A DNA stretch of 64,000 nt from an uncultured Nocardioides sp. (GCF_947489365.1 NZ_CANLDB010000007.1:89068-153067), one strand, 5' to 3'; numbered from the stretch's first letter, positions 36,333-47,224 are shown. Translations and numbers: made by a program. The notes: a model not told the origin generated them from the sequence alone.

Positions 36333-37424
36333 GTGCCGACGCCCCACCCGCCCCGACGGGTGCCGGTGGTCGCCCTGACCGGCCACCTGGGCGCGGGCAA
36401 GACCACGGTGCTCAACCACCTGCTGCTGCACCCCGGCGCCCGGGTGGGCGTCATCGTCAACGACTTCGGCGAGATCAACGTCGACGCCGGGCTCATCAGC
36501 GGCCAGGTCGGGGACGTCGGGTCGATCGCCGGTGGCTGCGTCTACTGCCTCGAGGGCGGCGACGACCTCGACGCGGCGCTGGAGCAGCTCGTCGACCCCC
36601 GCCTGCGCCTCGACGTGGTCGTCGTCGAGGCCAGCGGCATCGCGGAGCCGGCCTCCCTGGCGCGGATGCTGCGCTACAGCGGTGTCGAGCGGGTCCGGCT
36701 CGGCGGGGTGGTCGAGGTCGTCGACGCGGTGAACGACGACGCCCTGCTCGGCGCCGCGGTCCCGCCCGCCCGCTTCGCCGCCGCCACCCTTGTCGTCCTC
36801 AACAAGGCCGACCTGCTCCCCTCCGACGCCCGGGAGGAACGCCTCACCCGCCTCGAGGACCGGATCCGGGAGGTGAACCCCGCCGTCCACGTCGTCCGGA
36901 CCTCCCGGGGCCACCTCGACCCGACGCTGGTCTTCGACGCCGCCGCGGGCACCCTCGGCGCGACGCCGGAGGACCCGGAGGGCCAGCTCCCGATCGAGGC
37001 CCTCCTCCGTGAGGCGCAGGAGGAGCGTCGCGCCCGGCGCCGGTCGGCCGGGGCCGACCGCGACGACCACGCGCACGACGACCACCACCACGCCGCGTCG
37101 GTGGCCGTCCGCACCACCGGGCCCGTCGACCCCCACGCCCTGGTCGCCCTGCTGGAGGACCCACCGCCCGGCGCCTACCGCCTCAAGGGCACCGTGGCCG
37201 TCGAGACCGGCCGCTCCCGGCGCGGGTACGTCGCCCACGTGGTCGGCCGCCACGTCCACGTCCTGCCGGCCACCGCCCCCGACAGCTCGGAGATGGTCGC
37301 CATCGGGGTCGGCCTCGACACCACGGCCGCCCGGGAGCGCCTCGAACGCGCCCTGGCCCCCGCGGGCCGCTGCGACGCGGACGGCTATCGCACCCTCGAG
37401 CGCCTGCGCCGCCTCAGCGAGTAG
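36333..37424 (+). CDS. CobW/COG0523 metal-chaperone GTPase
   Basis: A 363-aa GTPase: Walker A GHLGAGKTTVLNHLL, then the metal-binding GGCVYCLEGG (the COG0523 CxxC variant), VVVEASGIAEP, NKADLLP, and a His/Asp-rich linker (DDHAHDDHHHA, ~residues 247-257) before the CobW C-terminal domain. The family supplies zinc or cobalt to metalloenzymes, and many members are induced by zinc shortage (Zur). No clear Zur box is visible. The start is taken at the GTG 6 nt after TACGAT. Confidence 0.87.
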   Translation: MPTPHPPRRVPVVALTGHLGAGKTTVLNHLLLHPGARVGVIVNDFGEINVDAGLISGQVGDVGSIAGGCVYCLEGGDDLDAALEQLVDPRLRLDVVVVEASGIAEPASLARMLRYSGVERVRLGGVVEVVDAVNDDALLGAAVPPARFAAATLVVLNKADLLPSDAREERLTRLEDRIREVNPAVHVVRTSRGHLDPTLVFDAAAGTLGATPEDPEGQLPIEALLREAQEERRARRRSAGADRDDHAHDDHHHAASVAVRTTGPVDPHALVALLEDPPPGAYRLKGTVAVETGRSRRGYVAHVVGRHVHVLPATAPDSSEMVAIGVGLDTTAARERLERALAPAGRCDADGYRTLERLRRLSE

Positions 37425-37462
37425 CCGCGGGCCGGCGTACGACGGATGGCAGGCTCGTCCTC

Positions 37463-38071
37463 GTGACCCGCGGCGCCCGGAGGACCCTCGCCGGCCTCCT
37501 GCTGCTCGCCGTCACCGTCGTGCTCGGCGGGTGCGCGGACGACACCACGCGGGCGGCCGACCTCGGCTGGTACCGCCCGGATCCGGGGCAGCGATGGTGC
37601 GACGTCCTCACCGACGCGCAGGTGGAGCGCCTGGCACCACCCGGCGCGTCGGGCCCCTGGCAGAGCCCGCCAGTCCCCGGGGACGCCGGGTCCTGGGACT
37701 GCACCGTCGCGCCCGACCTCGACGGCCGGGACGGCACGGGCGAGACCAGTCCCAGCCTTGTGAGCCTGACCTCGCGCCTCTACCCGCCGCGTACGCCGGC
37801 GGTCGTCGCCGCCGGCAACTACTCGCCCGTCGACGAAGGACTCGAGGGCGAGCTGATCCCGCGAGGCGGCGGGCTGCACACGGCCGAGCACCTGGGCCTG
37901 TACGTGCTGCGCCGCCCGTGCGGCCCCGCTCGCGGCGGGGAGGTCCCCGACGACCTCGAGGTGCGGATGTTCCTCACCCCCGACCGGCTCCCCGCGGGCG
38001 AGTCGGTCGACGTCCTCCGACGCGCCTGGGACCTTGCCGCACCGACCCACCACTGCCCGCCCACTGACTGA
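37463..38071 (+). CDS. Hypothetical lipoprotein (DUF3558-like size)
   Basis: A 202-aa lipoprotein: RRTLAGLLLLAVTVVLGGC with the Cys at ~24. The mature part has WCDVLTDAQVERLAPPG, SWDCTVAPDL and VLRRPCGPARG with four conserved-looking cysteines. Resembles the small secreted lipoproteins of the DUF3558 group, but I am not sure. GTG 37463; the gap to cobW is 38 bp. A GGCCT/AGGCC hairpin follows the stop. Confidence 0.65.
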   Translation: MTRGARRTLAGLLLLAVTVVLGGCADDTTRAADLGWYRPDPGQRWCDVLTDAQVERLAPPGASGPWQSPPVPGDAGSWDCTVAPDLDGRDGTGETSPSLVSLTSRLYPPRTPAVVAAGNYSPVDEGLEGELIPRGGGLHTAEHLGLYVLRRPCGPARGGEVPDDLEVRMFLTPDRLPAGESVDVLRRAWDLAAPTHHCPPTD

Positions 38072-38132
38072 CCACACGGGCCTATGAAGGCCGTCGGGTT
38101 TCGCCGATCAGGCTCGGGGGTGGCGGGGGCAG

Positions 38133-38138
38133 TAGCGT
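38133..38138 (+). promoter_or_regulatory. -10 hexamer of the McrA-head protein gene (leaderless type)
   Basis: TAGCGT ends 7 nt before GTG 38146 and so overlaps the alternative start at 38137, favouring the later one. Confidence 0.45.
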
Positions 38139-38145
38139 GGGGATA

Positions 38146-38967
38146 GTGGTGTCTTTTGATGAGGTCCGACCGTTCCATGTGACTCGAGCCCTGCGGGAGT
38201 ACGACGAGCTCGGTGGTGACGAGTTCCTCGCGAAGTACGGCTTCGGGCGTGCGACGGACTACCTCCTCACGCACGAGGGCCAGGACTACGACTCCAAGGC
38301 CGTGCTCGGCGCCGCCCAGGGCTTCGCGACGGGCACACCCGCCACCGCCGAGGAGTTCAGCGGCGGCCGCACGGGCGCCGCACGGGTCCTGCGGGACCTC
38401 GGCTTCGAGGTCACCGACTCGTCCTCGCGGGACAGCGACGACGTCGACCCGGCGGAGGCCCGCGAGGTCTGGGCCGCCGCCGCGCGGGACGCCCTGATCG
38501 AGGTCGCGAAGCGCTACCAGGCAGTCATCACCTACAGCGAGCTCGCCACGCAGGTGCAGCGTCGCTCCGGGGTGACGACCAAGCAGCCGATGCGCCGCTG
38601 GATCGGAGACGTCCTGCTCGAGGTCGCCCGGGACAACACCGAGCGGTCCGAGCCCGCCCTCATGGCGCTCGCCGTGGACGGCAAGGGACAGGTCGGGCGC
38701 GGTTACGCGACCGCCGTGGAGACCACGACCGGCGAGACGCTGGCCGTCGAGGACACCGACGACCACGCCGCCCAGCAGCGGCTGGAGTGCCACCGCCACT
38801 TCGAGGCCGTCGACCTCCCCTCGAACGGTGGCCGGGCGGCCCTCACGCCCCAGGTCGCGCGGGCGCGGGCGGCCCTGACGCCGAGCCGCGCGGACCGCGC
38901 CCCCGACGTGTGCCCCACCTGCAACATGGCCCTGCCCGGGACCGGGGTCTGCGACAACTGCGGCTGA
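38146..38967 (+). CDS. ScoMcrA-head-domain protein with C-terminal zinc ribbon, no nuclease domain
   Basis: A 273-aa soluble protein. Residues ~5-75, FDEVRPFHVTRALREYDELG to DYDSKAVLGAAQGFATG, match the N-terminal head domain seen in ScoMcrA-type modification-dependent restriction enzymes and many HNH nucleases. Residues ~105-200 form a second domain (ITYSELATQVQRRSG, MRRWIGDVLLEVARDN) resembling a DNA-binding or restriction-associated module. The C-terminus is a CPTCNMALPGTGVCDNCG zinc ribbon. No HNH or PD-(D/E)XK motif is visible, so it may be a sensor or adaptor. It starts the accessory island ending at 45558. Confidence 0.65.
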   Translation: MVSFDEVRPFHVTRALREYDELGGDEFLAKYGFGRATDYLLTHEGQDYDSKAVLGAAQGFATGTPATAEEFSGGRTGAARVLRDLGFEVTDSSSRDSDDVDPAEAREVWAAAARDALIEVAKRYQAVITYSELATQVQRRSGVTTKQPMRRWIGDVLLEVARDNTERSEPALMALAVDGKGQVGRGYATAVETTTGETLAVEDTDDHAAQQRLECHRHFEAVDLPSNGGRAALTPQVARARAALTPSRADRAPDVCPTCNMALPGTGVCDNCG

Positions 38968-39041
38968 GCTCGGCCGGGGTGCCGGCCTAGCTCCGGTTGT
39001 GCCCCAGCGAGCGGGCGTGCAGCACTCCTTCGGACCAGCAA

Positions 39042-39986
39042 TCAGGTCTCACAGGCGACGCCGTCACCGTCGTTGTCCAGCTCGTACGGATCGGACCCTT
39101 CGATGTAGACGGGACCATCGATGTAACCGGGCCCGTCTCCCTCGCCGCCAGCACAGTCGTAGTCCGTCATCGGCGCCAAGCACGGGTCGTATCCGGAGGT
39201 GCAGTCCTCAGGCGGCTCGCTTGGCTCGGGCGCCGGCGCCACGAGGTCGAGCACCACCACGTCGATGAACGCGTTCGGCGCGACACGGCGGCCGGCCCGG
39301 GGGCTCTGCCGCAGGATCGACCCGTCAGCTCCGGAGGTTCTCTCCTCAGAGGTCACACGGACACGGAACCCGGCCTCGCGCAAGATGCGGCGCGCTTCTG
39401 CCTCCGACCGGCCGCCCACGACAGGAACCTTGGGATACGGAGCTGCCACGAGCAGCTTGATTGCGCTGCCGGGCAAGAGCGGCGTTCCAGCGCGCTTGCC
39501 CTGACGGATGACCGTTCCCCGCGCCTCAGCAGAGGGCACTCGCACAATAGTCTTCACCGTCAGGCCAGCGGCCACCAGCAATTCCTCAGCCTCGTCCCGA
39601 GGGGTTCCGACGAGAGCCGGCACGTCGACCTTCGTCGGCTCACTGGGCGTGGGTTCGGCCGACGGGGCGGACTCAGTCGGCGACTCAGACGAAGGCGTGG
39701 CGACCTCAGCCTGTGCCGGGGCCTCGTCTGGTGTCGGCTCTCCCGAGAAACCAGCGGCAAAGATAAGCACCACAGCCAGGACCGTCATGGTCACTCGAAC
39801 GGCCGTTGAGGCCCCTGGGCGGCGCCACAGACCTACCAGGCCAACAGGCATGCACAAAACCAGCGTGGGGACAATGAACCACCAGGTCTGCCACCACTTC
39901 ACCCGCCGGCGACTCGCTACTGACGGCCACCTGCTGTCAGGCGGTCCGCCCCACTGGGGCGGGCGCTGACCCTGCATACCGCTCAC
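39042..39986 (-). CDS. Membrane-anchored protein with two PASTA domains and an Excalibur domain
   Basis: About 314 aa: cytosolic start, two helices (WWFIVPTLVLCMPVGLVGLW and VRVTMTVLAVVLIFAAGF), a Ser/Pro/Glu linker, two PASTA-like units (VDVPALVGTPRDEAEELLV; KVPVVGGRSEAEARRILRE), then a C-terminal Excalibur calcium-binding motif (DYDCAGGEGDGPGYI ... DLDGDGVACE-like, here DNDGDGVACET). PASTA units bind peptidoglycan. Start GTG 39986 or ATG 39977. Base composition is lower in GC than the core genes. It is divergent from the helicase gene and may not belong to the same system. Confidence 0.75.
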   Translation of the reverse strand: MSGMQGQRPPQWGGPPDSRWPSVASRRRVKWWQTWWFIVPTLVLCMPVGLVGLWRRPGASTAVRVTMTVLAVVLIFAAGFSGEPTPDEAPAQAEVATPSSESPTESAPSAEPTPSEPTKVDVPALVGTPRDEAEELLVAAGLTVKTIVRVPSAEARGTVIRQGKRAGTPLLPGSAIKLLVAAPYPKVPVVGGRSEAEARRILREAGFRVRVTSEERTSGADGSILRQSPRAGRRVAPNAFIDVVVLDLVAPAPEPSEPPEDCTSGYDPCLAPMTDYDCAGGEGDGPGYIDGPVYIEGSDPYELDNDGDGVACET

Positions 39987-40298
39987 AAGCAGACCGCCTT
40001 GACGTCGGATCTACGCAAACGGGTAACGGTCACACACCTGACCGCAGTCCAAACCAACGACATAAGCATCGCACCCGATCTCCCGCTATACCCCTCCCGC
40101 GGACACGCGCCGACGCGGTGAGTGGCCGTGATCGGCACCCGAGGCTCCGTCAGTATTGGGGGTCATCAGTTGCATCCACAGGGGCTGTGGCCGACTTGTG
40201 ACAAAGCTTCCGCTGGGCGTTGGGCAGCTGGGCCAGCCTGAATCGATGGCCCCCGACGTTGTCGCTCGAATGCATCATTGGTCTGACAAGCTTCCTCG
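39987..40298. other. 312-bp divergent gap in the accessory island
   Basis: This stretch is clearly richer in A/T than the core genome. It should hold the promoters of the PASTA/Excalibur gene (minus) and the helicase gene (plus). I find no convincing TANNNT element next to either start, unlike most genes in the window, and no tRNA or other gene. Confidence 0.4.
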
Positions 40299-43200
40299 GT
40301 GGATGAGGGCCTTTACGACGACGTACTGACCAGCGAACTGGCGGCCCGGCTAAGAGATCTGTCGGACCTCGAGATCGACCGGGCGAAGGTTGACGACGCC
40401 GACGCCGCGCACATTCTCGCCCGGTACCTCGCCGAGACCGTTGAACGGCGACTCTCAGCGGTGAAGGATCCAGAACGTCGGTTGGCACTTGCTAACGACG
40501 TGCTCGCGGCAGTTGGTGCCGCGACCGACATCCCGGCCCCTCTCGAGCAACTGCATGCTGTACGCCGACCCGACCGGCCAGGTCACATCGGTCGCTACCG
40601 CCAGCGCCCGAGTACGCCCTTGAATGACCCAGCCCTGTTGACCAACGCGCACGGTGAGCCGAGCCTTGCTGCAGAGCTCAAGGCGGAGATTGGGTCGGCC
40701 GACTCCATCGACCTCCTGTGCGCTTTCGTGATGTGGCGCGGACTCCGCCTTCTGGAGAAGCCACTCCTTGATGCCCGCGCCGCCGGCGTGCCCATCCGCG
40801 TGCTGACGACGACGTACATCGGCGGCACCGAGCGCGAGGCGCTCGACCGGCTAGTGCGCGACTTTGGTGCGGACGTCCGTGTTCAGTACGACGCCGCCCG
40901 GACCCGCCTGCATGCCAAGGCGTGGCTGTTCCGCCGCAATTCCGGCTTCAACACCGCCTACGTCGGCTCCTCGAATCTCTCCACCAGCGCCCTCCTCGAA
41001 GGTGTCGAGTGGAACGTCCGTCTTTCCCGAGCCGCGACTGGCAGTCTGCTGCAGAAGTTCGAGGCGACGTTCGACTCATACTGGAACGCCGGCGAGTTCG
41101 AGACCTACGACCCCGAGCATGACCGCGACCGGCTCGACGATGCCCTCGCGGCGGTGCGGGGTCGGGGCTCGGCACCGTTGAGCTTGGAGATCTCCGGACT
41201 CGAGGTTCGGCCCTATCCGTACCAGCAGGAGATTCTCGATGTCCTGGACGCCGAGCGCACCGTGCACGACCGCCACCAGAACCTCGTTGTCGCCGCCACC
41301 GGCACTGGTAAGACCGTGGTCGCCGCCCTCGATTATCGTCGACTTCCTGGTCGACCACGCCTCCTCTTCATCGCGCATCGCAAGGAGATTCTCCAGCAGT
41401 CACTGCGCACCTACCGCGAGGTACTGAACGATGGTGCCTTCGGCGAGTTGTACGTCGACGGTAAGCGCCCGGAGCGGTGGCAGCACGTCTTCGCTAGCGT
41501 TCAGTCTCTCAGCGCCTATGGGGTCGCCAATATCCCCCGGGACGCGTTCGACGTGGTCGTGGTGGACGAGTTCCACCATGCCGCGGCCCGCACGTATCGC
41601 GGCATTCTCAACCACCTCTCGCCGGTCGAGTTCCTAGGGCTCACTGCAACTCCCGAGCGCGCTGACGGCACCGACATTCGCTCCTTCTTCGGCGGACGGA
41701 CCGCGGTCGAGCTCCGGCTCTGGGATGCCCTCGGGGCTGACCTCCTCTGCCCGTTCCACTACTTCGTCATCGCCGACGGCACCGACCTTCGCCGCCTCGG
41801 CTGGGTCCAAGGCGGCTACAACTCGGACGAGCTATCGAATCTCTACACCGGCAACGACGCGCGGACGCGAGTCGTGATCACCGAGCTGCGCGACAAGGTG
41901 TCGGACGTCAGCTCGATGCGCGCGCTCGGGTTCTGCGTTGGCGTGGAACACGCCCGCTACATGGAGGAGCGGTTCCGTCAGGCCGGCATCCCTGCGCAAG
42001 CAGTGAGCGGCGAGACACCCGCAGCCGAGCGAGCACAAGCACTCCTCGACCTTCGCGAGCGCCGACTGAACATTCTGTTCGCCGCCGATCTGTTCAACGA
42101 GGGACTCGACATCCCGGACATCGACACTGTCCTCATGCTGCGCCCGACCGAGAGCGCGACGGTCTTCCTGCAGCAGCTGGGGCGCGGCCTCAGGCGCACC
42201 CCTGACAAGGCAGTACTGACGGTTCTCGACTTTGTGGGACTGGCTCGCAAGGAGTTCCGCTGGGACCAGCGCCTGCGAGCGCTGACCGGCGACACCCGAG
42301 CAGGCATCATCCGACAAGCCGAGAAGGGTTTTCCGTTCTTGCCCTCCGGATGCCAGATCGAACTGGACCGCGAGTCGCAACAGGTCATCTTGGAGAATCT
42401 CCGCTCACAAATCTCGAGTCGCTGGTCCCAGATCGTCGCGGAGCTCAGGTCGTACGGCGACCGAGACCTGGACAGTTTCTTGCGCGAGTCGGGGCTCGAG
42501 CTCAGCGACGTCCTCCGCAAGGGCAGCCGCTCCTGGACGCAGCTTCAGCGCGATGCTGGCCTCTCCACCGCACCGGGCTCTGACCGGGAGGAGAGGCTTC
42601 TGAAGCGGGTGCGGGCGTTCGCTCACGTCGATGACCGCACTCGAGCAATCACTTACCAGCGACTGCTCGCTGACGATGCACCCCCGTACGCGGGAATGAC
42701 GCTTAGCCAACAGCGAATGGCGCGCATGCTGACCTGGTCGCTCTGGTCAGACGGGGGTGGCTACGGCTCTATCGACGACGCACTGGCATCGCTGCGGGCC
42801 GAGGTAGCCACTCGTCGGGAGATCTCCAGTGTCGTTGACTTCTCTTTCGAGGCTTCCCAGCGGGTCACCCTCGATCTGGACGGGCACTTCCGTCAGGTGC
42901 CACTTCGGGTCCACGCTCGGTACCAGCGGGAAGAGATCCTCGCTGCGCTTGACTTTCCGCGGTTGCCGAACAGCTTTCGTGAGGGAGTCTGGTACTCCCC
43001 CGAGCACGGGGTTGATGTCTTCTTCGTGACGCTGAAGAAGTCGGAGGCCGACTACAGCCCGACGACGATGTACCGCGACTACCCGATCAGTCCCACGCTC
43101 TTCCACTGGGAATCGCAGTCGACGACCTCTGTGGGTTCGCCGACAGGGCGCCGATACATCGAAGGCGGGAGCACCGTGCTGATCTTCGCCCGGCATGAGC

Positions 43201-43352
43201 AGACCGACGAGTTCGGCACCTCGCCCTACCTCTTTCTCGGGCCCGCGACCTACGTCTCGCACACTGGCGACCGGCCCATCGCCTTCACATGGAGACTCGC
43301 ACACCCTGTCCCCGCAGACTTTTTCACCGCGGCATCGGTTGTCGCGCAGTAG
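40299..43352 (+). CDS. PLD-nuclease / superfamily II helicase / DUF3427 protein
   Basis: A 1017-aa protein. N-terminal ~150-250: a phospholipase-D-like nuclease domain with HAKAWLFRRNSGF and AYVGSSNLS (His ~205). Residues ~310-680: SF2 helicase with Walker A AATGTGKT (~333), DEAH-type motif VVVDEFHH (~423), LGLTATPERADG, and motif VI QQLGRGLRRT. The C-terminal ~300 residues match DUF3427. Such PLD-DEAD-DUF3427 proteins recur in bacterial defence islands. Codon use has more A/T at third positions than the core genes, suggesting horizontal transfer. Start GTG 40299. A DUF2075 helicase follows 0.3 kb downstream on the same strand. Confidence 0.88.
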   Translation: MDEGLYDDVLTSELAARLRDLSDLEIDRAKVDDADAAHILARYLAETVERRLSAVKDPERRLALANDVLAAVGAATDIPAPLEQLHAVRRPDRPGHIGRYRQRPSTPLNDPALLTNAHGEPSLAAELKAEIGSADSIDLLCAFVMWRGLRLLEKPLLDARAAGVPIRVLTTTYIGGTEREALDRLVRDFGADVRVQYDAARTRLHAKAWLFRRNSGFNTAYVGSSNLSTSALLEGVEWNVRLSRAATGSLLQKFEATFDSYWNAGEFETYDPEHDRDRLDDALAAVRGRGSAPLSLEISGLEVRPYPYQQEILDVLDAERTVHDRHQNLVVAATGTGKTVVAALDYRRLPGRPRLLFIAHRKEILQQSLRTYREVLNDGAFGELYVDGKRPERWQHVFASVQSLSAYGVANIPRDAFDVVVVDEFHHAAARTYRGILNHLSPVEFLGLTATPERADGTDIRSFFGGRTAVELRLWDALGADLLCPFHYFVIADGTDLRRLGWVQGGYNSDELSNLYTGNDARTRVVITELRDKVSDVSSMRALGFCVGVEHARYMEERFRQAGIPAQAVSGETPAAERAQALLDLRERRLNILFAADLFNEGLDIPDIDTVLMLRPTESATVFLQQLGRGLRRTPDKAVLTVLDFVGLARKEFRWDQRLRALTGDTRAGIIRQAEKGFPFLPSGCQIELDRESQQVILENLRSQISSRWSQIVAELRSYGDRDLDSFLRESGLELSDVLRKGSRSWTQLQRDAGLSTAPGSDREERLLKRVRAFAHVDDRTRAITYQRLLADDAPPYAGMTLSQQRMARMLTWSLWSDGGGYGSIDDALASLRAEVATRREISSVVDFSFEASQRVTLDLDGHFRQVPLRVHARYQREEILAALDFPRLPNSFREGVWYSPEHGVDVFFVTLKKSEADYSPTTMYRDYPISPTLFHWESQSTTSVGSPTGRRYIEGGSTVLIFARHEQTDEFGTSPYLFLGPATYVSHTGDRPIAFTWRLAHPVPADFFTAASVVAQ

Positions 43353-43680
43353 CGGCCGCGCCACCCACCGGGAGAGATGAGTTCGCCTGAGCCATCGTCC
43401 GCAGTGGAAACGGCGCTCTGTAGGGCGCGCCCCTCGCTCTTGCCGCTAGAGCGAGGGGCGTGCGGCAGCTCCGGCTGCGAGTGTTGTCCGGCCCAGGCAA
43501 CCTGCTCCCGGTACCGGTCATCGACGGGCGTGCGTTGTGACATCCGATCGCCAAGTTCAGCTGAGCGCACACACGTCGTGATTGGATTCAGTAGTAATCC
43601 GTTCGGCATGACAGTGCGAGTCGAAGGCAGACGAGCCTCCAACCCGGTCGGGAAGTCAGTGATGCCTTCCTGGAGTCGCC
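43353..43680. other. 328-bp gap between the two helicase genes
   Basis: A long hairpin at 43425-43463 is the main feature. An open frame at 43377-43757 overlaps the DUF2075 gene start, has no family signature and ordinary shadow composition, so it is not called. The rest resembles neither a core gene nor a known RNA. Confidence 0.4.
43425..43463. repeat. 16-bp-stem hairpin between the helicase genes
   Basis: GCGCGCCCCTCGCTCT (43425-43440) faces AGAGCGAGGGGCGTGC (43448-43463), a 16-bp stem with one mismatch and a 7-nt loop (TGCCGCT). No T-run follows, so it is not a standard terminator; it may be a structured 5' leader or a binding site. Confidence 0.7.
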
Positions 43681-45558
43681 GTGCCGTTGTATCGAGGGTC
43701 GGTCACCTCAGTGAGCCAGCAGCTACATGCCGGCAGCCTGATCGACCACATGACTGAGCAGTTCAGGTTCACCTACGGGTACCACCCCAACGCCGCGGAG
43801 CAGCGATCGTGGGACCGCAGTCTGAGCGTGCTGATGAACGACTTGGCCGACGCGGGTCTGTCCGCGGTCGAGGTCCTGTTGGAGTATCGACTCCCGCTGA
43901 CGAGCCGCCGCGTCGACGCACTGCTGTGCGGCGTCCACCCCAGGACAAGCGAGACGTCGTACGTCGTCGTCGAGCTGAAGCAGTGGAGTCGCGCGCTGCC
44001 CGTCGACGGGACAGACCAGGTCGTCCTCGAGGACGGGCGAGGGCATCGGCTGCACCCTGCAGAGCAGGTCGGTCGGTACTGCGAATACCTCGCCGACTTC
44101 AACGCCGGCCTCGAAGGATCGACCCGCCGCCTGGCTGGTGTCGCCTACCTCCACAACGCCACGGACGAGGGCATTGCGGGCCTCTGGTCGGCTGAGACAT
44201 CCGACCTGCGGCGCATGTTCACGGGCGAGCGGCGCGGAGCCTTCCTCGACTTCCTGCGGTCGCGGCTCAGCCCTGCCTCGGGCGTCGGCGCGGCCGACGA
44301 CCTGCTCAATGCCGCCGTGAAGCCGAGCAAGCAGCTCTTGGCGCTTGCGGCCCCGGAGATCCAGCAGCGTGAGCAGTTCGTGCTGCTCGACGAGCAACAG
44401 GTCGCCTACGCGATGGTGATGCTCGCCGTCGACCAGTCACGGCGCTCCAACCACAAGCAGGTTGTCGTGGTTACCGGCGGGCCGGGAAGTGGCAAGAGCG
44501 TCATCGCCCTGAGCCTGCTGGGCGAGCTCGCCAGGCGGGGCCGAACGGCACTGCACGCCACGGGGTCGAGCGCGTTCACCCAGTCGCTGCGAAAGATCGC
44601 CGGGCACCGGGCGCCGCGCGTGAAGGCGCTCTTCAAGTACTACAACCAGTTCATCGATGCCGACAAGAACGGCTTCGACGTCCTCATCAACGACGAGGCC
44701 CACCGGGTGAAGGAGACCTCGACCAACCGGTGGACTCCCGCGACCCAGCGGACAGGCAGACCTCAGGTCGAGGAGCTGATCGATGCGGCCAGAGTTCCCG
44801 TCTTCCTGCTGGACGAGCACCAGGTCGTCCGGCCGGGCGAGCGAGGCAACGTCCGCGAGATCGTCGGTGCGGCCGAGCGCATGGGCTGCGAGGTGGTGGC
44901 CATCGACCTCAACGACCAGTTCCGCTGCGGCGGGAGCCGCGCCTTCGAGGAATGGGTCCTTCGGCTGCTCGGCCTGTCGCCAGGTGGCCCTCTGCCCTGG
45001 GCGGGTGACGAGGCGTTCCATCTTGACGTTGCGGGGAGTCCCGAGCAGATGGAGTCGAGGCTCAGGGTCACTCTCGATGAGGGCTACAGCAGCCGCATCT
45101 CGGCCGGGTACTGCTGGTCGTGGAGCAAGCCGCAGCTCGACTTCCTGTTCCCCGACGTGCAAATCGGTGACTGGCAGCGCCCGTGGAACAACCCGAAGGA
45201 GTCGCGGGTCGGGGATGCTCCCGCTCGGTCGTTCTGGGCGTACGACGACGGCGGGTTCGACCAGGTGGGCTGCATCTACACCGCGCAGGGCTTCGAGTAC
45301 GACTACTCCGGGGTGATTATCGGCCCGGACCTGGTGTGGCGTCAGGACAGGTGGGTCGCCCGTGCCGAGCACTCGAAAGACAGCCAGGTGCGGAAGGCTG
45401 ACCCTCCGGCCTTCGACCGAGCCGTGCGGAACACCTACAAGGTCCTGCTCACCCGCGGGATGCGCGGCACCCTCGTCTACTCCACCGACCGTGAGACCCA
45501 GGAGATGTTGACGGACCTCGTCGGCGTTCCCACCCGACGCATGGCTGGTCGGGACTAG
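43681..45558 (+). CDS. PD-(D/E)XK nuclease fused to DUF2075 (Schlafen-type) helicase
   Basis: A 625-aa protein. Residues ~60-110 carry a restriction-endonuclease-like core: Asp79 in RRVDALLC, and Glu98-Leu-Lys100 in VVVELKQW (D-x18-ExK). From ~265 the DUF2075/PF09848 helicase begins: Walker A VTGGPGSGKSV, VLINDEAHR (Walker B), VFLLDEHQVV, LNDQFRCGG and the C-terminal TRGMRGTLVYST. GTG 43681 is the farthest start before the hairpin gap. Likely a nucleic-acid-acting defence protein; it may work with the preceding PLD-helicase, although the 328-bp gap argues for a separate transcript. Confidence 0.83.
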   Translation: MPLYRGSVTSVSQQLHAGSLIDHMTEQFRFTYGYHPNAAEQRSWDRSLSVLMNDLADAGLSAVEVLLEYRLPLTSRRVDALLCGVHPRTSETSYVVVELKQWSRALPVDGTDQVVLEDGRGHRLHPAEQVGRYCEYLADFNAGLEGSTRRLAGVAYLHNATDEGIAGLWSAETSDLRRMFTGERRGAFLDFLRSRLSPASGVGAADDLLNAAVKPSKQLLALAAPEIQQREQFVLLDEQQVAYAMVMLAVDQSRRSNHKQVVVVTGGPGSGKSVIALSLLGELARRGRTALHATGSSAFTQSLRKIAGHRAPRVKALFKYYNQFIDADKNGFDVLINDEAHRVKETSTNRWTPATQRTGRPQVEELIDAARVPVFLLDEHQVVRPGERGNVREIVGAAERMGCEVVAIDLNDQFRCGGSRAFEEWVLRLLGLSPGGPLPWAGDEAFHLDVAGSPEQMESRLRVTLDEGYSSRISAGYCWSWSKPQLDFLFPDVQIGDWQRPWNNPKESRVGDAPARSFWAYDDGGFDQVGCIYTAQGFEYDYSGVIIGPDLVWRQDRWVARAEHSKDSQVRKADPPAFDRAVRNTYKVLLTRGMRGTLVYSTDRETQEMLTDLVGVPTRRMAGRD

Positions 45559-45583
45559 CGACGCCTGTCGCAGGCGTGGAGGC

Positions 45584-47224
<1,641 letters not shown>

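Noticed and set aside
43377..43757. 126-codon frame in the gap between the helicase genes
   Set aside because: Overlaps the DUF2075 start out of frame, crosses the hairpin, has no recognisable domain and biased composition.
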